Shown here in pieces: positions 48,539 to 61,065 of a DNA stretch of 64,000 bases; the first letter of the stretch is position 1, and each line of letters begins with the position of its first letter. The stretch lies in contig JADCGR010000004.1 of NCBI GenBank assembly GCA_020248905.1, positions 113,237 through 177,236 on the forward strand. Reading direction: 5' to 3'. Origin of the DNA: Curvibacter sp. (lineage in GTDB: Bacteria; Pseudomonadota; Gammaproteobacteria; Burkholderiales; Burkholderiaceae_C). A program made the translations under genes and the position numbers. The notes under the pieces were generated by a model. It did no database searches and had not been told where the DNA came from. It saw only the letters and a program-made list of their open reading frames with translations.

Positions 48539-49651
48539 ATGCAGGCGCGGCATACCTTCATTGACGGGCTCAAGTTCCTGGGCGCACAGCTCATTGTGCT
48601 GCACCATCTCTCGGCCTACGGGCCGCTGGCGGACGCCCTGCATCGCGCGACACCCGCGCTGGCGGGCTGGCTCTACGACTATGCGCGCATGGCCGTGCAG
48701 TTCTTCCTGGTGCTGGGTGGTTTCCTTGCCGTGCAGCACCTGCGGCCCATGGCCAGCGGCCAGGCCTCGCTGCGCATGGCGATCGCGCGGCGCTACCAGC
48801 GGCTCGTGCTGCCTATGTTCGCAGCGCTGCTGCTGGCCCTTTGTGCGGCGGCCATCGCGCGTGTCTGGCTGCACGACCCCTTTGTGCCGACCACGCCGGG
48901 CTGGGGCCAGCTGCTGGCGCACGCCCTGCTGCTGCAGGATGTGCTGGGCATCGAAGCCCTATCGGCCGGCATCTGGTACGTGGCCATCGACTTCCAGCTC
49001 TTCCTGCTGCTGGCCATCCTCATGCGCCTGGGCTATCGGGCCCAACCGGGACGGCAGCTGACCGTGGTGCTGGTGCTGGCCCTGATGGTGGGCTCCCTGG
49101 TGCTGTTCAATCGCCAGCCCGGACTGGACCCCTGGGCCCTGTACTTCTTTGGCTCCTATGGTCTGGGTACGGCGGCCTGGTGGGCCGGGCGCTCGCGCCA
49201 CCCGCTTGCAGCGCTGGGGCTGCTCGCCGTGATCGGCATCGGCGCGCTGTGGCTGGAGTTTCGCGAACGCGCGGCACTGGCGTTGGCTCTGGCACTGCTG
49301 CTCGGTGGCCTGGTGTGGCAGCGACGCGCCTACCCGCGAGGGGAACACCCTGTGCCCGAGGTCTTGAGGCAACTCCTGCATCGCGGCGCGGCGATGTCGT
49401 ATGCCCTCTTCCTGATTCACTTCCCGGTGCTGCTGCTGGCCAATGCCTTTTACGCTCAGTGGACAGGCGCCGGGGCGCTGGTGCTGGTAGCCACCGTGCT
49501 GGGCTACTGGCTGGCCAGCATGACGCTGGCCTGGGCATTCGAGCGCTATGTGGAGACGCCGCTGGCACGCTGGGGCCTGCCGCGCAGCAGTGGCTCGACC
49601 AGCGCCATGGCCTCGCGGCCACTCCAGTCCAATTCGCCGCGCACACGCTGA
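48539..49651 (+). CDS. membrane acyltransferase (OafA/YrhL family)
   Basis: The 370-residue protein begins [20 protein letters not shown], with the His of the family's LHH motif ([10 protein letters not shown]), the [12 protein letters not shown] helix and about ten hydrophobic segments. The family O-acetylates lipopolysaccharide, polysaccharides or other envelope molecules. The end of the gene overlaps convergent TlpA by 106 nt, so the last 35 residues ([10 protein letters not shown]) share DNA with the TlpA C-terminus. It lies 17 nt after the Tgl-like gene. Confidence 0.88.
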   Translation: MQARHTFIDGLKFLGAQLIVLHHLSAYGPLADALHRATPALAGWLYDYARMAVQFFLVLGGFLAVQHLRPMASGQASLRMAIARRYQRLVLPMFAALLLALCAAAIARVWLHDPFVPTTPGWGQLLAHALLLQDVLGIEALSAGIWYVAIDFQLFLLLAILMRLGYRAQPGRQLTVVLVLALMVGSLVLFNRQPGLDPWALYFFGSYGLGTAAWWAGRSRHPLAALGLLAVIGIGALWLEFRERAALALALALLLGGLVWQRRAYPRGEHPVPEVLRQLLHRGAAMSYALFLIHFPVLLLANAFYAQWTGAGALVLVATVLGYWLASMTLAWAFERYVETPLARWGLPRSSGSTSAMASRPLQSNSPRTR

Positions 49652-50088
49652 CGCGGCCGGCCTTCGGGGTCGATCAGGATCGTGGTGGGCAGGACGCTGG
49701 CGCCCCAGGCCCGCGCAGCCTCCTTCATCGGGTCCAGCAGCACGTTGAGCTGCAGGCCGCTGGACCGCAGATACTGGACGATCCGGGCAGGACTTTCCCC
49801 TACGTTGAGGGCCAGTACCTGCAGTGTGTCCGGCGCGTAGCTCTGCGCCAGCTGCTGCAGCGAAGGCATTTCAGCGCGACAGGGCGGGCACCAGGTGGCC
49901 CAGAAGTTCAGCACGACGACGCGTGCGCGCAGCGCCTCCAGCGTCCAGGGCCTGCCCAGCAGGTCCGGCGCGCTCAAAGCCGGAACCGGCTGGCCTGCCG
50001 GCCAGGGCATGACGTCGTAGCCGCGCTGCGCGAGTGCCGGCAGTGTGGCAGCGCCAAGCGCCCAGCCGAGCAGCGCGCGGCGGTCCAT
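49546..50088 (-). CDS. TlpA-family thiol-disulfide oxidoreductase
   Basis: The 180-residue protein has a twin-arginine-like start ([20 protein letters not shown]) and a thioredoxin-like fold with the active site WCPPC in [17 protein letters not shown] and the cis-proline region [17 protein letters not shown]. It is probably periplasmic and reduces cytochrome c or other disulfides. The start overlaps the alaS stop (TCAT, ATGA on the minus strand), which is unusual company for a tRNA synthetase. The 3' end overlaps the acyltransferase gene. Confidence 0.9.
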   Translation of the reverse strand: MDRRALLGWALGAATLPALAQRGYDVMPWPAGQPVPALSAPDLLGRPWTLEALRARVVVLNFWATWCPPCRAEMPSLQQLAQSYAPDTLQVLALNVGESPARIVQYLRSSGLQLNVLLDPMKEAARAWGASVLPTTILIDPEGRPRQRVRGELDWSGREAMALVEPLLRGRPQRASGVST

Positions 50089-52733
50089 CAGACCTTGGCG
50101 GCCACCCAGCCCTGCACGCTGGCGAGGGCCGCACCAAGCTTGCTCGCGTCGGTGCCACCGGCCATGGCCATGTCCGGCTTGCCGCCGCCCTTGCCACCCA
50201 CCTGCTGGGCGACGAAGTTGACGAGCTCGCCAGCCTTGACCTTGCCCACGCTTTCGGCCGTGACACCGGCGGCCAGCTGCACCTTGTCGCCATCCACCGT
50301 TGCCAACACGATGGCGGCCGTCTTGAGCTTGTCCTTGAGCTTGTCCAGCGTGTCGCGCAGGGTCTTGGCATCGGCGCCATCCAGGCGCGCGGCCAGCACC
50401 TTGAGCCCCTTGACGTCCACCGCATGAGCCATGAGATCGTCGCCCTGGCTGGAGGCCAGCTTGCCCTTGAGGGCGGCGATTTCCTTTTCGAGTGCCTTCT
50501 TTTCTGCGAGCAACGTATCGACAGCAACTTGCACGGCGCCGCCACCGGCCGCAACGCGCAGGGTCTGCGCAACGTGAGCGAACTCACCCAGCTGATTGTT
50601 CAACATGGCAAGCGCGGCTGGCCCCGTTGTCGCCTCGACACGGCGAACCCCAGCTGCAACGCCAGACTCGGAGTAGATCTTGAAAACGCCGATATCGCCG
50701 GTACGCTGTACGTGGGTGCCACCACAGAGTTCGCGGCTGGTTCCAATGTCAAGCACGCGCACCGTGTCCCCATACTTTTCACCAAAAAGCATCATGGCGC
50801 CGGTTTTCTGCGCGGAATCGATATCCATGACGCGTGCGTGAGTCGGTACATTGGCAATGATTTCCGCATTAACGCGTAGCTCGACCTGTTGTATCTGCTC
50901 CCCCGTCATCGGCCCGTTATGCGCGAAGTCGAAACGCGTCTTATCAGCGTCCACCAGGCTACCCTTCTGCTGCACATGGCTGCCCAGCACCTCGCGCAGG
51001 GCCTTGTGCATGAGGTGGGTGACCGAGTGGTTGCGCATGGTGGCCGCGCGCTGGCTCAGGTTGACCTGCGCGGTAACGTGATCGCCCACGTTGAGCGTGC
51101 CCGCAGCCAGCACACCGTGGTGGCCGTGCACATCGGCCTTGATCTTCTGGGTGTCCGCCACCTCGAAACGGGCCGAGCCGCTAATCAGCACCCCTTCGTC
51201 ACCCACCTGGCCGCCGCTCTCGGCATAGAAGGGCGTGGTGTCCAGCACCACGACGCCCGGCTGGCCGGCCTTGAGCACGGCAGTGGGAATGCCCTCGACA
51301 TACAGCGCGACGATCTTGCCCTGGGCTTCGAGCTTGTCGTAGCCGACAAACTCGTTGCTCGCGCCCGTGTACTCCAGAGCCTTGTCCATCTTGAACTTAC
51401 CCGCAGCACGGGCCTGGCTCTTCTGCTTGTCCATGGCGGCAGCGAAACCGGCCTCGTCGACCTTGACACCGCGCTCGCGGCAGACGTCGTTGGTCAGGTC
51501 CAGCGGAAAGCCGTAGGTGTCATGCAGCTTGAAGGCCACATCACCCGGCAGCACCTTGGCGCCGCTGCCCAGTGACGCGTCCAGGATCTGCATGCCGTTT
51601 TCCAGCGTCTCGTAGAAGCGCTCCTCCTCGGCCCTGAGCACCTCGGTGATGCGCTGCTCCTGTTCCTTCAGGCGCGGGTAGGCATCGCCCATCTGGCGCA
51701 CGAGCTCAGCCACCAGCTTGTGGAAGAAGGGTTTTTTCTGGCCCAGCTTGTAGCCGTGGCGGATGGCGCGGCGCACGATGCGGCGCTGCACGTAGCCACG
51801 GCCTTCGTTGCCGGGAATCACGCCGTCGCTCACGAGGAAGGCGGTGGCACGGATGTGGTCGGCGATCACGCGCAGAGAGGGGTGCGTGAGGTTCGTGGTG
51901 CCGACAGCCCGCGCGGCGGCCTGGATCAACGCGGCAAAGAGGTCGATTTCGTAGTTGCTGTGCACATGCTGCAGGATGGCGGCCAGGCGCTCTAGGCCCA
52001 TGCCCGTATCGACGCAGGGCGCGGGCAGCGGCCTGACCGAGCCGTCCTCAGCCATGTCGAACTGCATGAACACGTTGTTCCAGATCTCGATGAAACGGTC
52101 GCCGTCTTCGCCAGGGCTGCCCGGGGGGCCGCCGGGGATGTGCGGGCCATGGTCGTAGAAGATTTCGGAGCAGGGGCCGCAGGGACCGGTATCGGCCATC
52201 ATCCAGAAGTTGTCGCTCTTGTAGCGCCCCCCTTTGTTGTCGCCGATGCGGATCACGCGCGAAGGGTCCAGGCCGATTTCCTTGGTCCAGATGTCGTACG
52301 CTTCGTCGTCCTCTGCATAAACGGTGGCAAGTAGGCGCTCCTTGGGCAGCTTGTAGACCTCGGTCAGAAGCTCCCAGGCCCACTTCAGCGATTCGCGCTT
52401 GAAGTAGTCGCCAAACGACCAGTTGCCCAGCATCTCGAAGAAGGTGTGATGGCGGGCGGTGTAGCCCACGTTCTCCAGGTCGTTGTGCTTGCCGCCAGCA
52501 CGCAGGCAGGCCTGCACCGAGGCCGCGCGCACATAGCTGCGCTTGTCAGTGCCGAGGAACACATCCTTGAACTGCACCATGCCCGAGTTGGTGAACATGA
52601 GCGTCGGGTCGTTGCCGGGCACCAGGGGGCTGGACTGCACGACCGTGTGGCCCTTGGCTGCGTAGAAGTCAAGGAAAGTCCTGCGGATGTCCGCGACTGA
52701 AACGAAATCAGAGGGCTGTGTGCTGTCAATCAT
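50088..52733 (-). CDS. alaS: alanine-tRNA ligase
   Basis: AlaRS charges tRNA-Ala. The 881-residue class II synthetase starts [20 protein letters not shown] and has the catalytic core ([20 protein letters not shown]), the editing-domain zinc motif with [12 protein letters not shown] and [19 protein letters not shown], and the C-Ala domain near [13 protein letters not shown]. Length matches the family. A 28-codon in-frame extension upstream is rejected. TlpA follows with a 1-nt overlap. Confidence 0.97.
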   Translation of the reverse strand: MIDSTQPSDFVSVADIRRTFLDFYAAKGHTVVQSSPLVPGNDPTLMFTNSGMVQFKDVFLGTDKRSYVRAASVQACLRAGGKHNDLENVGYTARHHTFFEMLGNWSFGDYFKRESLKWAWELLTEVYKLPKERLLATVYAEDDEAYDIWTKEIGLDPSRVIRIGDNKGGRYKSDNFWMMADTGPCGPCSEIFYDHGPHIPGGPPGSPGEDGDRFIEIWNNVFMQFDMAEDGSVRPLPAPCVDTGMGLERLAAILQHVHSNYEIDLFAALIQAAARAVGTTNLTHPSLRVIADHIRATAFLVSDGVIPGNEGRGYVQRRIVRRAIRHGYKLGQKKPFFHKLVAELVRQMGDAYPRLKEQEQRITEVLRAEEERFYETLENGMQILDASLGSGAKVLPGDVAFKLHDTYGFPLDLTNDVCRERGVKVDEAGFAAAMDKQKSQARAAGKFKMDKALEYTGASNEFVGYDKLEAQGKIVALYVEGIPTAVLKAGQPGVVVLDTTPFYAESGGQVGDEGVLISGSARFEVADTQKIKADVHGHHGVLAAGTLNVGDHVTAQVNLSQRAATMRNHSVTHLMHKALREVLGSHVQQKGSLVDADKTRFDFAHNGPMTGEQIQQVELRVNAEIIANVPTHARVMDIDSAQKTGAMMLFGEKYGDTVRVLDIGTSRELCGGTHVQRTGDIGVFKIYSESGVAAGVRRVEATTGPAALAMLNNQLGEFAHVAQTLRVAAGGGAVQVAVDTLLAEKKALEKEIAALKGKLASSQGDDLMAHAVDVKGLKVLAARLDGADAKTLRDTLDKLKDKLKTAAIVLATVDGDKVQLAAGVTAESVGKVKAGELVNFVAQQVGGKGGGKPDMAMAGGTDASKLGAALASVQGWVAAKV

Positions 52734-52891
52734 CGTGCTGAAGATTATAGATTCCGAATGCAGTCGAAGAGCCCTCGGCGCGACGGCAGGCGGCGCGATA
52801 TCTGAGCCCGAACTCACGATGCGCTAAGATGAAACGGAGTTCTGCATCAGCACCGCCGGTGCTCTTTTTCAAGTTCGCCAAGAGGCTCGTC

Positions 52892-54031
52892 ATGCAGCTG
52901 AAAACCTACCACTACAACGCCGGGCAGGGCTGGAGTCAGCCTTTCGATTCGACGCTGGACTCCCAACACACTATGCTGCTTGTTCTCAGCAGCCTGGGCC
53001 AGGCGGAGCTGGAATCGGGGCTGAAGGACCTGCGTCGCGCATTCCCGAACGCCACATGGGTGGGCTGCTCAACGGCGGGCGAAATCTGTGGCGACGCACT
53101 GATGGACCAGTCCCTGGTGGTCGCTGTTGCGAGGTTTGAGCACACACGGCTGCGGCTGGCCAGCGCGACGATCGCCGAATCATCAGAGTCGCAGATGGTG
53201 GGCACCCAGCTTGGTGCGGCCCTCGACGCCCCGGATCTCAAGGCGGTGTTTCTGCTGTCGGATGGTCTTTGCGTCAATGGCTCGAGTCTGATCAAGGGCC
53301 TGACGGATAACCTCGACGGGCAAGTCATCGTCACAGGGGGACTCGCTGGCGATGGCGACAGGTTCGAGACCACCTGGGTCATGCAGGACCAGGCGCCGCA
53401 GTCTCATCGGATCACTGCGGTCGGGCTGTACGGCGAACGGCTCAGGGTGTCGCACGGATCAAAAGGCGGTTGGGACCTGCTGGGTCCCGAGCGCAGGATC
53501 ACGGGCTCGCGCAGCAACGTGTTGCTAAGCATCGACGGGCAACCCGCGCTCGCCTTGTACAAGAAATACCTGGGAGAGCGGGCCAATGGTTTGCCCGCCA
53601 CCGCCTTGCTGTTTCCGCTGGCGATTCTCAACACACACGCGAAGGACGGCGTGACGGTGCGCACGGTTCTGTCCGTCAACGAGGAAGAAAACTCCATTAC
53701 TTTTGCCGGCGACGTACCCGAAGGGAGCACGGTTCGACTCATGTCCGCCAATTTTGAGCGGCTCATCAACGGCGCGGGCGAGGCTGCGGCAAGCATCATG
53801 CTCGACGACTACCGCGGCAATGCACTGCTGACGATCGGGATCAGTTGCATCGGACGCAGGCTTGTGCTCGGGCAGCGCACCGAGGAGGAGATTGAGGAGG
53901 TCCGCCATGCGCTTCCTGCCGGCAGCGAACTCGTCGGCTTTTACTCCTATGGTGAGATCTCGCCCCTGGCCAGTGGGCGCTGCGATCTGCACAACCAAAC
54001 CATGACGCTCACGTCGTTCTGGGAGACGTGA
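52892..54031 (+). CDS. FIST-domain sensor protein
   Basis: The 379-residue protein contains FIST N (TMLLVLSSLGQAELESGLKD, WVGCSTAGEICGDAL) and FIST C domains (YFYSYGEISP-like FYSYGEISPLA; LVLGQRTEEEIEEV). FIST domains are thought to bind small ligands in signalling. I preferred the ATG at 52892, which has AGAGG 7 nt upstream, to the ATG at 52829 without a Shine-Dalgarno. The GGDEF-EAL gene starts 3 nt after the stop, so the pair probably forms a sensor-output module. Confidence 0.85.
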   Translation: MQLKTYHYNAGQGWSQPFDSTLDSQHTMLLVLSSLGQAELESGLKDLRRAFPNATWVGCSTAGEICGDALMDQSLVVAVARFEHTRLRLASATIAESSESQMVGTQLGAALDAPDLKAVFLLSDGLCVNGSSLIKGLTDNLDGQVIVTGGLAGDGDRFETTWVMQDQAPQSHRITAVGLYGERLRVSHGSKGGWDLLGPERRITGSRSNVLLSIDGQPALALYKKYLGERANGLPATALLFPLAILNTHAKDGVTVRTVLSVNEEENSITFAGDVPEGSTVRLMSANFERLINGAGEAAASIMLDDYRGNALLTIGISCIGRRLVLGQRTEEEIEEVRHALPAGSELVGFYSYGEISPLASGRCDLHNQTMTLTSFWET

Positions 54032-54034
54032 CGT

Positions 54035-55960
54035 ATGCACCGGCTGCTTGCTAGGCAACTGCGCAAGCTCGGGCTTGATCCAGCCCGCCCCCCGGATGCA
54101 CAGGGGTGGTCGGGCCTGCTGAACCTGATCGACAAGACCTACCGGGAGGAGGATCAGACCCGCTACACCCTGGAGCGCGCCAATGCAATCTCCGCCGAGG
54201 AGCTCAGCACGCATTTATCCTCCCTGCAAATCAAGTCCTCGTCCCAGCAAGCCCACCTCAGCACGATCGTTGCAACACTCAAGGAGTTGATCTGGTTGAA
54301 GGATTCCGAGGGTGTCTACCTCGCATGCAACCAGATGTTCGAGCGCTTTACCGGCCTGCGTGAGACGCAGGTCATCGGCAGGACCGACCAGGATCTGAGG
54401 AGTATCGATACAGCGGGCCTCTTGACCAAGCTAAACCCCTTTCCCCATGGCGACGCGGTACCAAGGGTGTTTGAAACATGGTCCAGGACCGGCGGCGAAG
54501 GGCAGCAGGTACTGCTTGAAGTCTCGCTCACGCCTGTGTTCCGGGACTCGGAGCTCATCGGCATGATGGGCCTGGGACGGGATGTGACCGACGCCCGACA
54601 AGCCGAGGGAAGAATCCGGAATCTGGCCTACTTCGATGCCCTCACTGGCTTACCGAACCGCCTGCTCGCGCGCGATCGGATCGAGCAGGCCATGCTGGCG
54701 GGGGCCCGTAACGGCAACAATGGGGCACTGCTGTTCATCGACCTCGATCAGTTCAAGTTGCTCAACGACACGCTCGGTCATGACGTGGGCGACCTGCTGC
54801 TCAAGCAGGTAGCGCACACTCTGACCCACTGTGTGCGCAAGAGCGATACCGTCGCCAGAATTGGGGGCGACGAGTTCGTTGTTGTACTGCCTGATCTCGT
54901 CGCGGATGATGAGCACGCCGCGGCAGAGGTCGAGACCGTTTGCAGAAAGATCGTTGCGGCTTTTGATCAGCCCTTCGTGATCAACGGCAGGATCCACCGC
55001 AGCACCCCCAGCATCGGGGCCACGCTCTTCAAGGGCCAAGGAGCCGGTGTTGATACCCTGCTCAAACAGGCGGATCTCGCGATGTACAGATCGAAGGAAG
55101 CAGGTCGCAACACCTTCTGTTTCTTTGATCCTTCGCTTGAGAGCGCCACCGCCCTTCGCGTACAAACAGAGAACGACCTGCGCTCGGCACTCAGTGGCGG
55201 CCAGCTCCTGTTGCATTACCAGGCCCAGGTCAACCACACCGGCCGCCTGACCGGTTGCGAAGTGCTGGTTCGCTGGCAACACCCCCGCCGTGGCCTCGTC
55301 GCCCCGATGGAGTTCATTCCGGTCGCCGAGGCCACGGGGCTGATCGTCCCGATTGGCCAGTGGGTTTTGGAGGAGGCCTGCTCCCAGCTGGCATCGTGGG
55401 CCACACAAGCCGATCTGATGCATTTGACGATCTCCGTCAACGTCAGCGCCCTGCAGTTTCGTCGCCCCCAGTTCCCGGATGAAGTCCTGGCCACCCTGGC
55501 GCGCACCGGAGCCGATCCGGCCAGACTCAAGCTGGAGTTGACCGAGTCCCTGCTGATGTCAGACGCGGAAGAGGTGATCGCCAAGATGCACTTGCTCAGC
55601 TCCCACGGCATCGGTCTGGCACTGGATGATTTTGGTATCGGCTACTCCTCGTTCTCCTACCTCAAGCGCCTCCCACTGGCCCAGTTGAAGATAGACCAGA
55701 GCTTTGTGCGCGACATGCTGAGCAGTGATGAGGATGCGTCGATTGTCAGGTCCATCATCAATCTCACCAGCAACCTGAAGCTGGACGTGATTGCCGAGGG
55801 TGTGGAGACCGTGCGGCAGCTCGCGTTCCTGCACGAGGCGGGTTGTCGTGACTATCAGGGCTACCTCTTCAGCCACCCGGTACCCCTGGATCAGTTCCTG
55901 CTGCTCGTGGCTACGGCTGCAGCCGGCGGCGTGCATGTGAAGATGCCGGTCCAGACCTAG
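54035..55960 (+). CDS. PAS-GGDEF-EAL cyclic-di-GMP signalling protein
   Basis: The 641-residue protein has an N-terminal coiled or linker region, a PAS domain (residues about 85-185, ELIWLKDSEGVYLACNQMFE), an intact GGDEF domain (IGGDEFVVVLPDL near residue 275) and an EAL domain with EVLVRWQHP, LELTESLLM, DDFGIGYSSFSYL and AEGVET. Both cyclase and phosphodiesterase motifs appear functional. No membrane segment is seen. It is almost fused to the FIST gene (3 nt apart), which likely regulates it. Confidence 0.92.
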   Translation: MHRLLARQLRKLGLDPARPPDAQGWSGLLNLIDKTYREEDQTRYTLERANAISAEELSTHLSSLQIKSSSQQAHLSTIVATLKELIWLKDSEGVYLACNQMFERFTGLRETQVIGRTDQDLRSIDTAGLLTKLNPFPHGDAVPRVFETWSRTGGEGQQVLLEVSLTPVFRDSELIGMMGLGRDVTDARQAEGRIRNLAYFDALTGLPNRLLARDRIEQAMLAGARNGNNGALLFIDLDQFKLLNDTLGHDVGDLLLKQVAHTLTHCVRKSDTVARIGGDEFVVVLPDLVADDEHAAAEVETVCRKIVAAFDQPFVINGRIHRSTPSIGATLFKGQGAGVDTLLKQADLAMYRSKEAGRNTFCFFDPSLESATALRVQTENDLRSALSGGQLLLHYQAQVNHTGRLTGCEVLVRWQHPRRGLVAPMEFIPVAEATGLIVPIGQWVLEEACSQLASWATQADLMHLTISVNVSALQFRRPQFPDEVLATLARTGADPARLKLELTESLLMSDAEEVIAKMHLLSSHGIGLALDDFGIGYSSFSYLKRLPLAQLKIDQSFVRDMLSSDEDASIVRSIINLTSNLKLDVIAEGVETVRQLAFLHEAGCRDYQGYLFSHPVPLDQFLLLVATAAAGGVHVKMPVQT

Positions 55961-56053
55961 GCGGGCCTCTGTCGCCCCCGCAGTGTGTTGCCCGGCATGA
56001 CGCTGGCACAATCGAACCACCCGACCAGACGCCCAAACCGGAGACAAAGCCCC

Positions 56054-57547
56054 ATGGACATGAAGACCTCCCCGCTTTCCCTGCTCAAGGACCCAAGCCT
56101 TTTCAAGACCGACGCTCTGGTCAACGGACATTGGACCAGGGGCGCGGCTGACTTGCGCTTCGACGTGCTGGACCCGGCCACCGGAAATAAGCTGGCCGAC
56201 GTGGCCAACCTCGGCCCGGCGGATGCCGAGCAGGCCATCAACGCTGCCAACGCCGCTTGGCCCTCCTGGCGCGCCAAAACTGGCAAGGAACGCAGCGGCA
56301 TACTGCGCAAATGGTTTGAACTGCTGATGGCCAACCAGGATGACCTGGCCCGGCTCATGACCGCCGAACAGGGAAAGCCTTACTCGGAAGCCAGAGGCGA
56401 GGTAGCCTACGGCGCGAGCTTCGTCGAGTGGTTCGCAGAAGAAGCCAAGCGGGTCAACGGCGAGACCCTTCCGCAGTGGGATAACAACCGTCGCCTGATG
56501 GTCATCAAGCAGCCCATCGGTGTGTGCGCGGCCATCACGCCCTGGAACTTCCCGCTGGCCATGATCACGCGCAAAGTCGCGCCGGCGCTGGCTGCGGGCT
56601 GCCCGGTCATCATCAAGCCGGCGGAGCTCACGCCGCTGACAGCGCTGGCAGTGGCCGAACTGGCCGTGCGCGCTGGCATTCCCGCCGGTGTGCTGAACCT
56701 CATCACCGCCGACAGCGACAACTCCATCGCCGTGGGCAAGGTCTTGTGCGCCAGCGATGTAGTGCGCCACATCAGCTTCACCGGATCCACCGAGGTGGGT
56801 CGCATCCTGATGGCGCAGAGCGCCCCCACGGTGAAAAAGCTTAGCCTGGAGTTGGGCGGCAACGCGCCCTTCATCGTGTTTGATGACGCCGACATCGACT
56901 CGGCGGTTGAAGGCGCCATGGCCAGCAAGTACCGCAACGCCGGCCAGACCTGCGTCTGCGCCAACCGCATTTATGTCCAAGAGGGCGTTTACGACCAGTT
57001 CGTCCAAAAGTTCGCTGCCAAGGTGGCAGCCGTGAAGATCGGCAATGGCTTTGAGGACGGTGTGTCCCAGGGCCCCCTGATCGAGCCGGCCGCAGTGGAC
57101 AAGGTGGAGCGTCATGTGGCCGATGCCGTTGCCAAGGGCGGCAAGGTGTTGACCGGCGGCAAACGCGCCACTGACAAGGGCGCCCAGTTCTTCCAGCCCA
57201 CCGTTCTGGCCGAAGCGCGGCAGGACATGCTCTGCGCGACGGAAGAGACCTTCGGGCCCTTCGCGCCGGTGTTCCGCTTCAAGACCGAGCAGGAGGTGGT
57301 CGAGATGGCCAACGCCACCATCTTTGGCCTGGCGAGTTATTTCTACAGCCGGGACGTCGGCCGGATCTTCCGCGTGAGCGAGGCGCTGGAGTACGGCATG
57401 GTGGGCATCAATGTGGGCATCATTGCCACAGAGCATGTGCCCTTCGGCGGTGTGAAGCAGTCAGGCCTGGGCCGCGAGGGCTCGCACCACGGCATGGACG
57501 ACTACGTGGAACTCAAGTACCTCTGCCTTGGGGACATCCTCAAGTAA
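56054..57547 (+). CDS. gabD: succinate-semialdehyde dehydrogenase (NAD(P)+)
   Basis: The 497-residue aldehyde dehydrogenase starts MDMKTSPLSLLKDPSLFKTD and matches GabD over its length: ITPWNFPLAMITRKVAPALA, the Glu in LSLELGGNAPFIVFDDAD and the nucleophilic Cys in NAGQTCVCANRIYV, then HGMDDYVELKYLCLG. It oxidises succinate semialdehyde to succinate in GABA or 4-hydroxybutyrate catabolism. The gene stands alone, with tRNA-Gly 23 nt downstream. Confidence 0.9.
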   Translation: MDMKTSPLSLLKDPSLFKTDALVNGHWTRGAADLRFDVLDPATGNKLADVANLGPADAEQAINAANAAWPSWRAKTGKERSGILRKWFELLMANQDDLARLMTAEQGKPYSEARGEVAYGASFVEWFAEEAKRVNGETLPQWDNNRRLMVIKQPIGVCAAITPWNFPLAMITRKVAPALAAGCPVIIKPAELTPLTALAVAELAVRAGIPAGVLNLITADSDNSIAVGKVLCASDVVRHISFTGSTEVGRILMAQSAPTVKKLSLELGGNAPFIVFDDADIDSAVEGAMASKYRNAGQTCVCANRIYVQEGVYDQFVQKFAAKVAAVKIGNGFEDGVSQGPLIEPAAVDKVERHVADAVAKGGKVLTGGKRATDKGAQFFQPTVLAEARQDMLCATEETFGPFAPVFRFKTEQEVVEMANATIFGLASYFYSRDVGRIFRVSEALEYGMVGINVGIIATEHVPFGGVKQSGLGREGSHHGMDDYVELKYLCLGDILK

Positions 57548-57570
57548 ACTACGCGGCGCGCAAGACCTTT

Positions 57571-57644
57571 GCGGGTGTCGTTCAATGGTAGGACTCTTGC
57601 TTCCCAAGCAAATAACGTGGGTTCGATTCCCATCACCCGCTCCA
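57571..57644 (+). tRNA. tRNA-Gly (anticodon CCC)
   Basis: The 74-nt sequence folds into a cloverleaf: acceptor GCGGGTG/CACCCGC, D-arm with GTTCAATGGTAGGAC, an anticodon loop TTCCCAA giving CCC, T-arm TGGGTTCGATTCCCA, and encoded CCA (57642-57644). The outermost anticodon-stem pair looks mismatched. It is followed by a hairpin with T-run. tRNA genes are common integration sites, and the 2-oxoacid dehydrogenase cluster lies just downstream. Confidence 0.95.
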
Positions 57645-57678
57645 CACGATCACTTCACAACGTCTCAAATCGTCTCCG

Positions 57679-57715
57679 AACCCGCATGGCTAACGCACGC
57701 GGGGTTTTCTCTTTT
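57679..57715 (+). terminator. terminator after tRNA-Gly
   Basis: AACCCGC and GCGGGGTT pair across ATGGCTAACGCAC (one bulge), followed by TTTTCTCTTTT. It is a convincing intrinsic terminator for the tRNA transcript. Confidence 0.7.
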
Positions 57716-58053
57716 CTCGGCAGACCTTCCCTCGGGGAGTTTTTTGGATACGGCCGCCGCTCTGCGACCTGTAAGTCCGTCCTTAACGCCGGCAACCTAG
57801 AGCCCGCTCACACGATTTTCTTGAGTGCGAACGAGGTGCCAAAGACGCCGATCTTGGCGCGCGACGAATCCCAGACTGGCCTTCTGGGCAAGGCGTGCAA
57901 CAACGGGTGGCGCCTTTTTTACCCCGTTCCCTCTGGATGACAGCCAACAAGGCCATGCGCCGCGTTGCGAAGCCTTGCCGGGGGCCTACCCCGACTACGT
58001 TTTTCGCCTCGCGCTTGGCCTTTTTGATCCAAAGCGCATCCCAAGAAAATAGT
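57716..58053. other. intergenic stretch without recognisable gene
   Basis: This 338-nt stretch between the tRNA terminator and the small ORF at 58054 contains no convincing coding region; open frames here have no Shine-Dalgarno or family-like sequence. No copy of the tRNA 3' end was seen in it. Confidence 0.5.
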
Positions 58054-58280
58054 GTGAACAGGCCGAGTGACCCTCAGGAGCGCCGCTGGGGACCGGAGGA
58101 GGACGTTCGGCACCGATTGATGTCGTCATACTCAAACACTGAAAAAGTAAGCAAACTCAAAGCTGGCTTGTTGACCGTGATCAATAAATCTGCTCGAGAT
58201 CGGGAACACAAGCATTACGAAGAGCGGGCTGAGTGGTGTAAAAAGCGCGAAAGCCCTTGTTTGCGGCTGGAGGATATGTC

Positions 58281-58287
<7 letters not shown>
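58054..58287 (+). CDS. possible small ORF upstream of the synthetase gene
   Basis: A 77-codon frame from GTG gives [20 protein letters not shown], then [20 protein letters not shown] and a charged stretch ending RLEDMSC. It overlaps the start of the synthetase gene (GTGCTGA), which would permit translational coupling. Composition is charged and polar, but I recognise no family; it could be a remnant of an older gene. Confidence 0.3.
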
Positions 58288-60056
<1,769 letters not shown>

Positions 60057-60066
60057 AGTATTTGCG

Positions 60067-61065
60067 ATGAGCGACAAACTGATCCTCAACCGCTCCCACC
60101 TGCACACGCTTTACCGTCAGATGCTGCGCATACGCCGCTTTGAAAGTCGCTGTGTCGAGTTGTACCAGGCGCAAAAAATCCGGGGCTTTATGCACCTATA
60201 CGATGGTGAAGAGGCGGTTGCCGTTGGCGTGATGTCGGCACTGGAGCCGCAGGATGCCGTGGTTGCCACCTACCGCGAGCACGGCCACGCGCTCGCGCGC
60301 GGCGTGCCGATAAATGCCATCATGGCCGAGATGTTCGGCAAGCGAGAAGGCTGCTGTCGTGGGTACGGCGGATCGATGCACCTGTTCGACCGCTCGCGCC
60401 GCTTCTACGGCGGCAACGCCATCGTCGGAGGCGGAATCCCACTCGCTGCGGGCATTGCCCTGGCCGACCAGCGGCTGCGCGCCGGAGCCGTCACCGCCTG
60501 CTTTTTCGGCGAAGGCGCGTCCGGCGAAGGCGTGTTCCACGAGGTCATGAACATGGCCAAGCTCTGGCACCTACCGGTACTGTTCATCTGCGAAAACAAC
60601 CTATATGCAATGGGTGTGCCGCTGACAGACGCCGACGTCGAGACCGACGTCTGGCGCAAGGCGTGCGCCTACCGTATGCCAGCCGAACAAATTGACGGCA
60701 TGGACCCGGTACAGGTCGAGGTTGCAGCACACCGGGCCGTGGCCCACATACGCTCTGGCGATGGGCCCTACTTTCTGGAGGCTCGCACCTACCGTTTCAG
60801 AGCACATTCTATGTTCGACTCTCAGGCCTACCGACAGCGCGACGAAATCGAACACTGGAAGCTGCGCGACCCGATACCGCGCCTGCTGCAATGGATGCAG
60901 GCAAACCACCTGTGCAGCGACGACGAGGCCCGCGCCATGGAAGCCGATATCGACGCGGAGATCCAGGCTGCGGTCGACTTCGCCGAAAATGGCAGCTACG
61001 AGCCGGTAGACGACTTGGAGCGCTTCGTGCTCATGTCCGGCGTGGTGCAGGAGGGTACATCATGA
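60067..61065 (+). CDS. 2-oxoacid dehydrogenase E1 alpha (pyruvate/acetoin type)
   Basis: The 332-residue thiamine-diphosphate subunit starts [20 protein letters not shown] and shows [13 protein letters not shown], the motif [20 protein letters not shown] followed by [11 protein letters not shown] (TPP-binding GxG...NN), and the phosphorylation-loop-like [10 protein letters not shown]. It is the decarboxylating half of a heterotetrameric E1. It starts 10 nt after the synthetase and overlaps the beta gene by 4 nt (ATGA). Confidence 0.92.
   Translation: MSDKLILNRSHLHTLYRQMLRIRRFESRCVELYQAQKIRGFMHLYDGEEAVAVGVMSALEPQDAVVATYREHGHALARGVPINAIMAEMFGKREGCCRGYGGSMHLFDRSRRFYGGNAIVGGGIPLAAGIALADQRLRAGAVTACFFGEGASGEGVFHEVMNMAKLWHLPVLFICENNLYAMGVPLTDADVETDVWRKACAYRMPAEQIDGMDPVQVEVAAHRAVAHIRSGDGPYFLEARTYRFRAHSMFDSQAYRQRDEIEHWKLRDPIPRLLQWMQANHLCSDDEARAMEADIDAEIQAAVDFAENGSYEPVDDLERFVLMSGVVQEGTS

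Noticed and set aside
55559..57436. Minus-strand open frame opposite gabD
   Set aside because: It is an antisense shadow with His/Leu/Gly-rich sequence; gabD has all catalytic residues on the plus strand.
57569..57940. Open frame beginning at the tRNA-Gly gene
   Set aside because: It reads through the tRNA sequence (NGRTLASQANNVGSIP), a common artefact of translating this tRNA.
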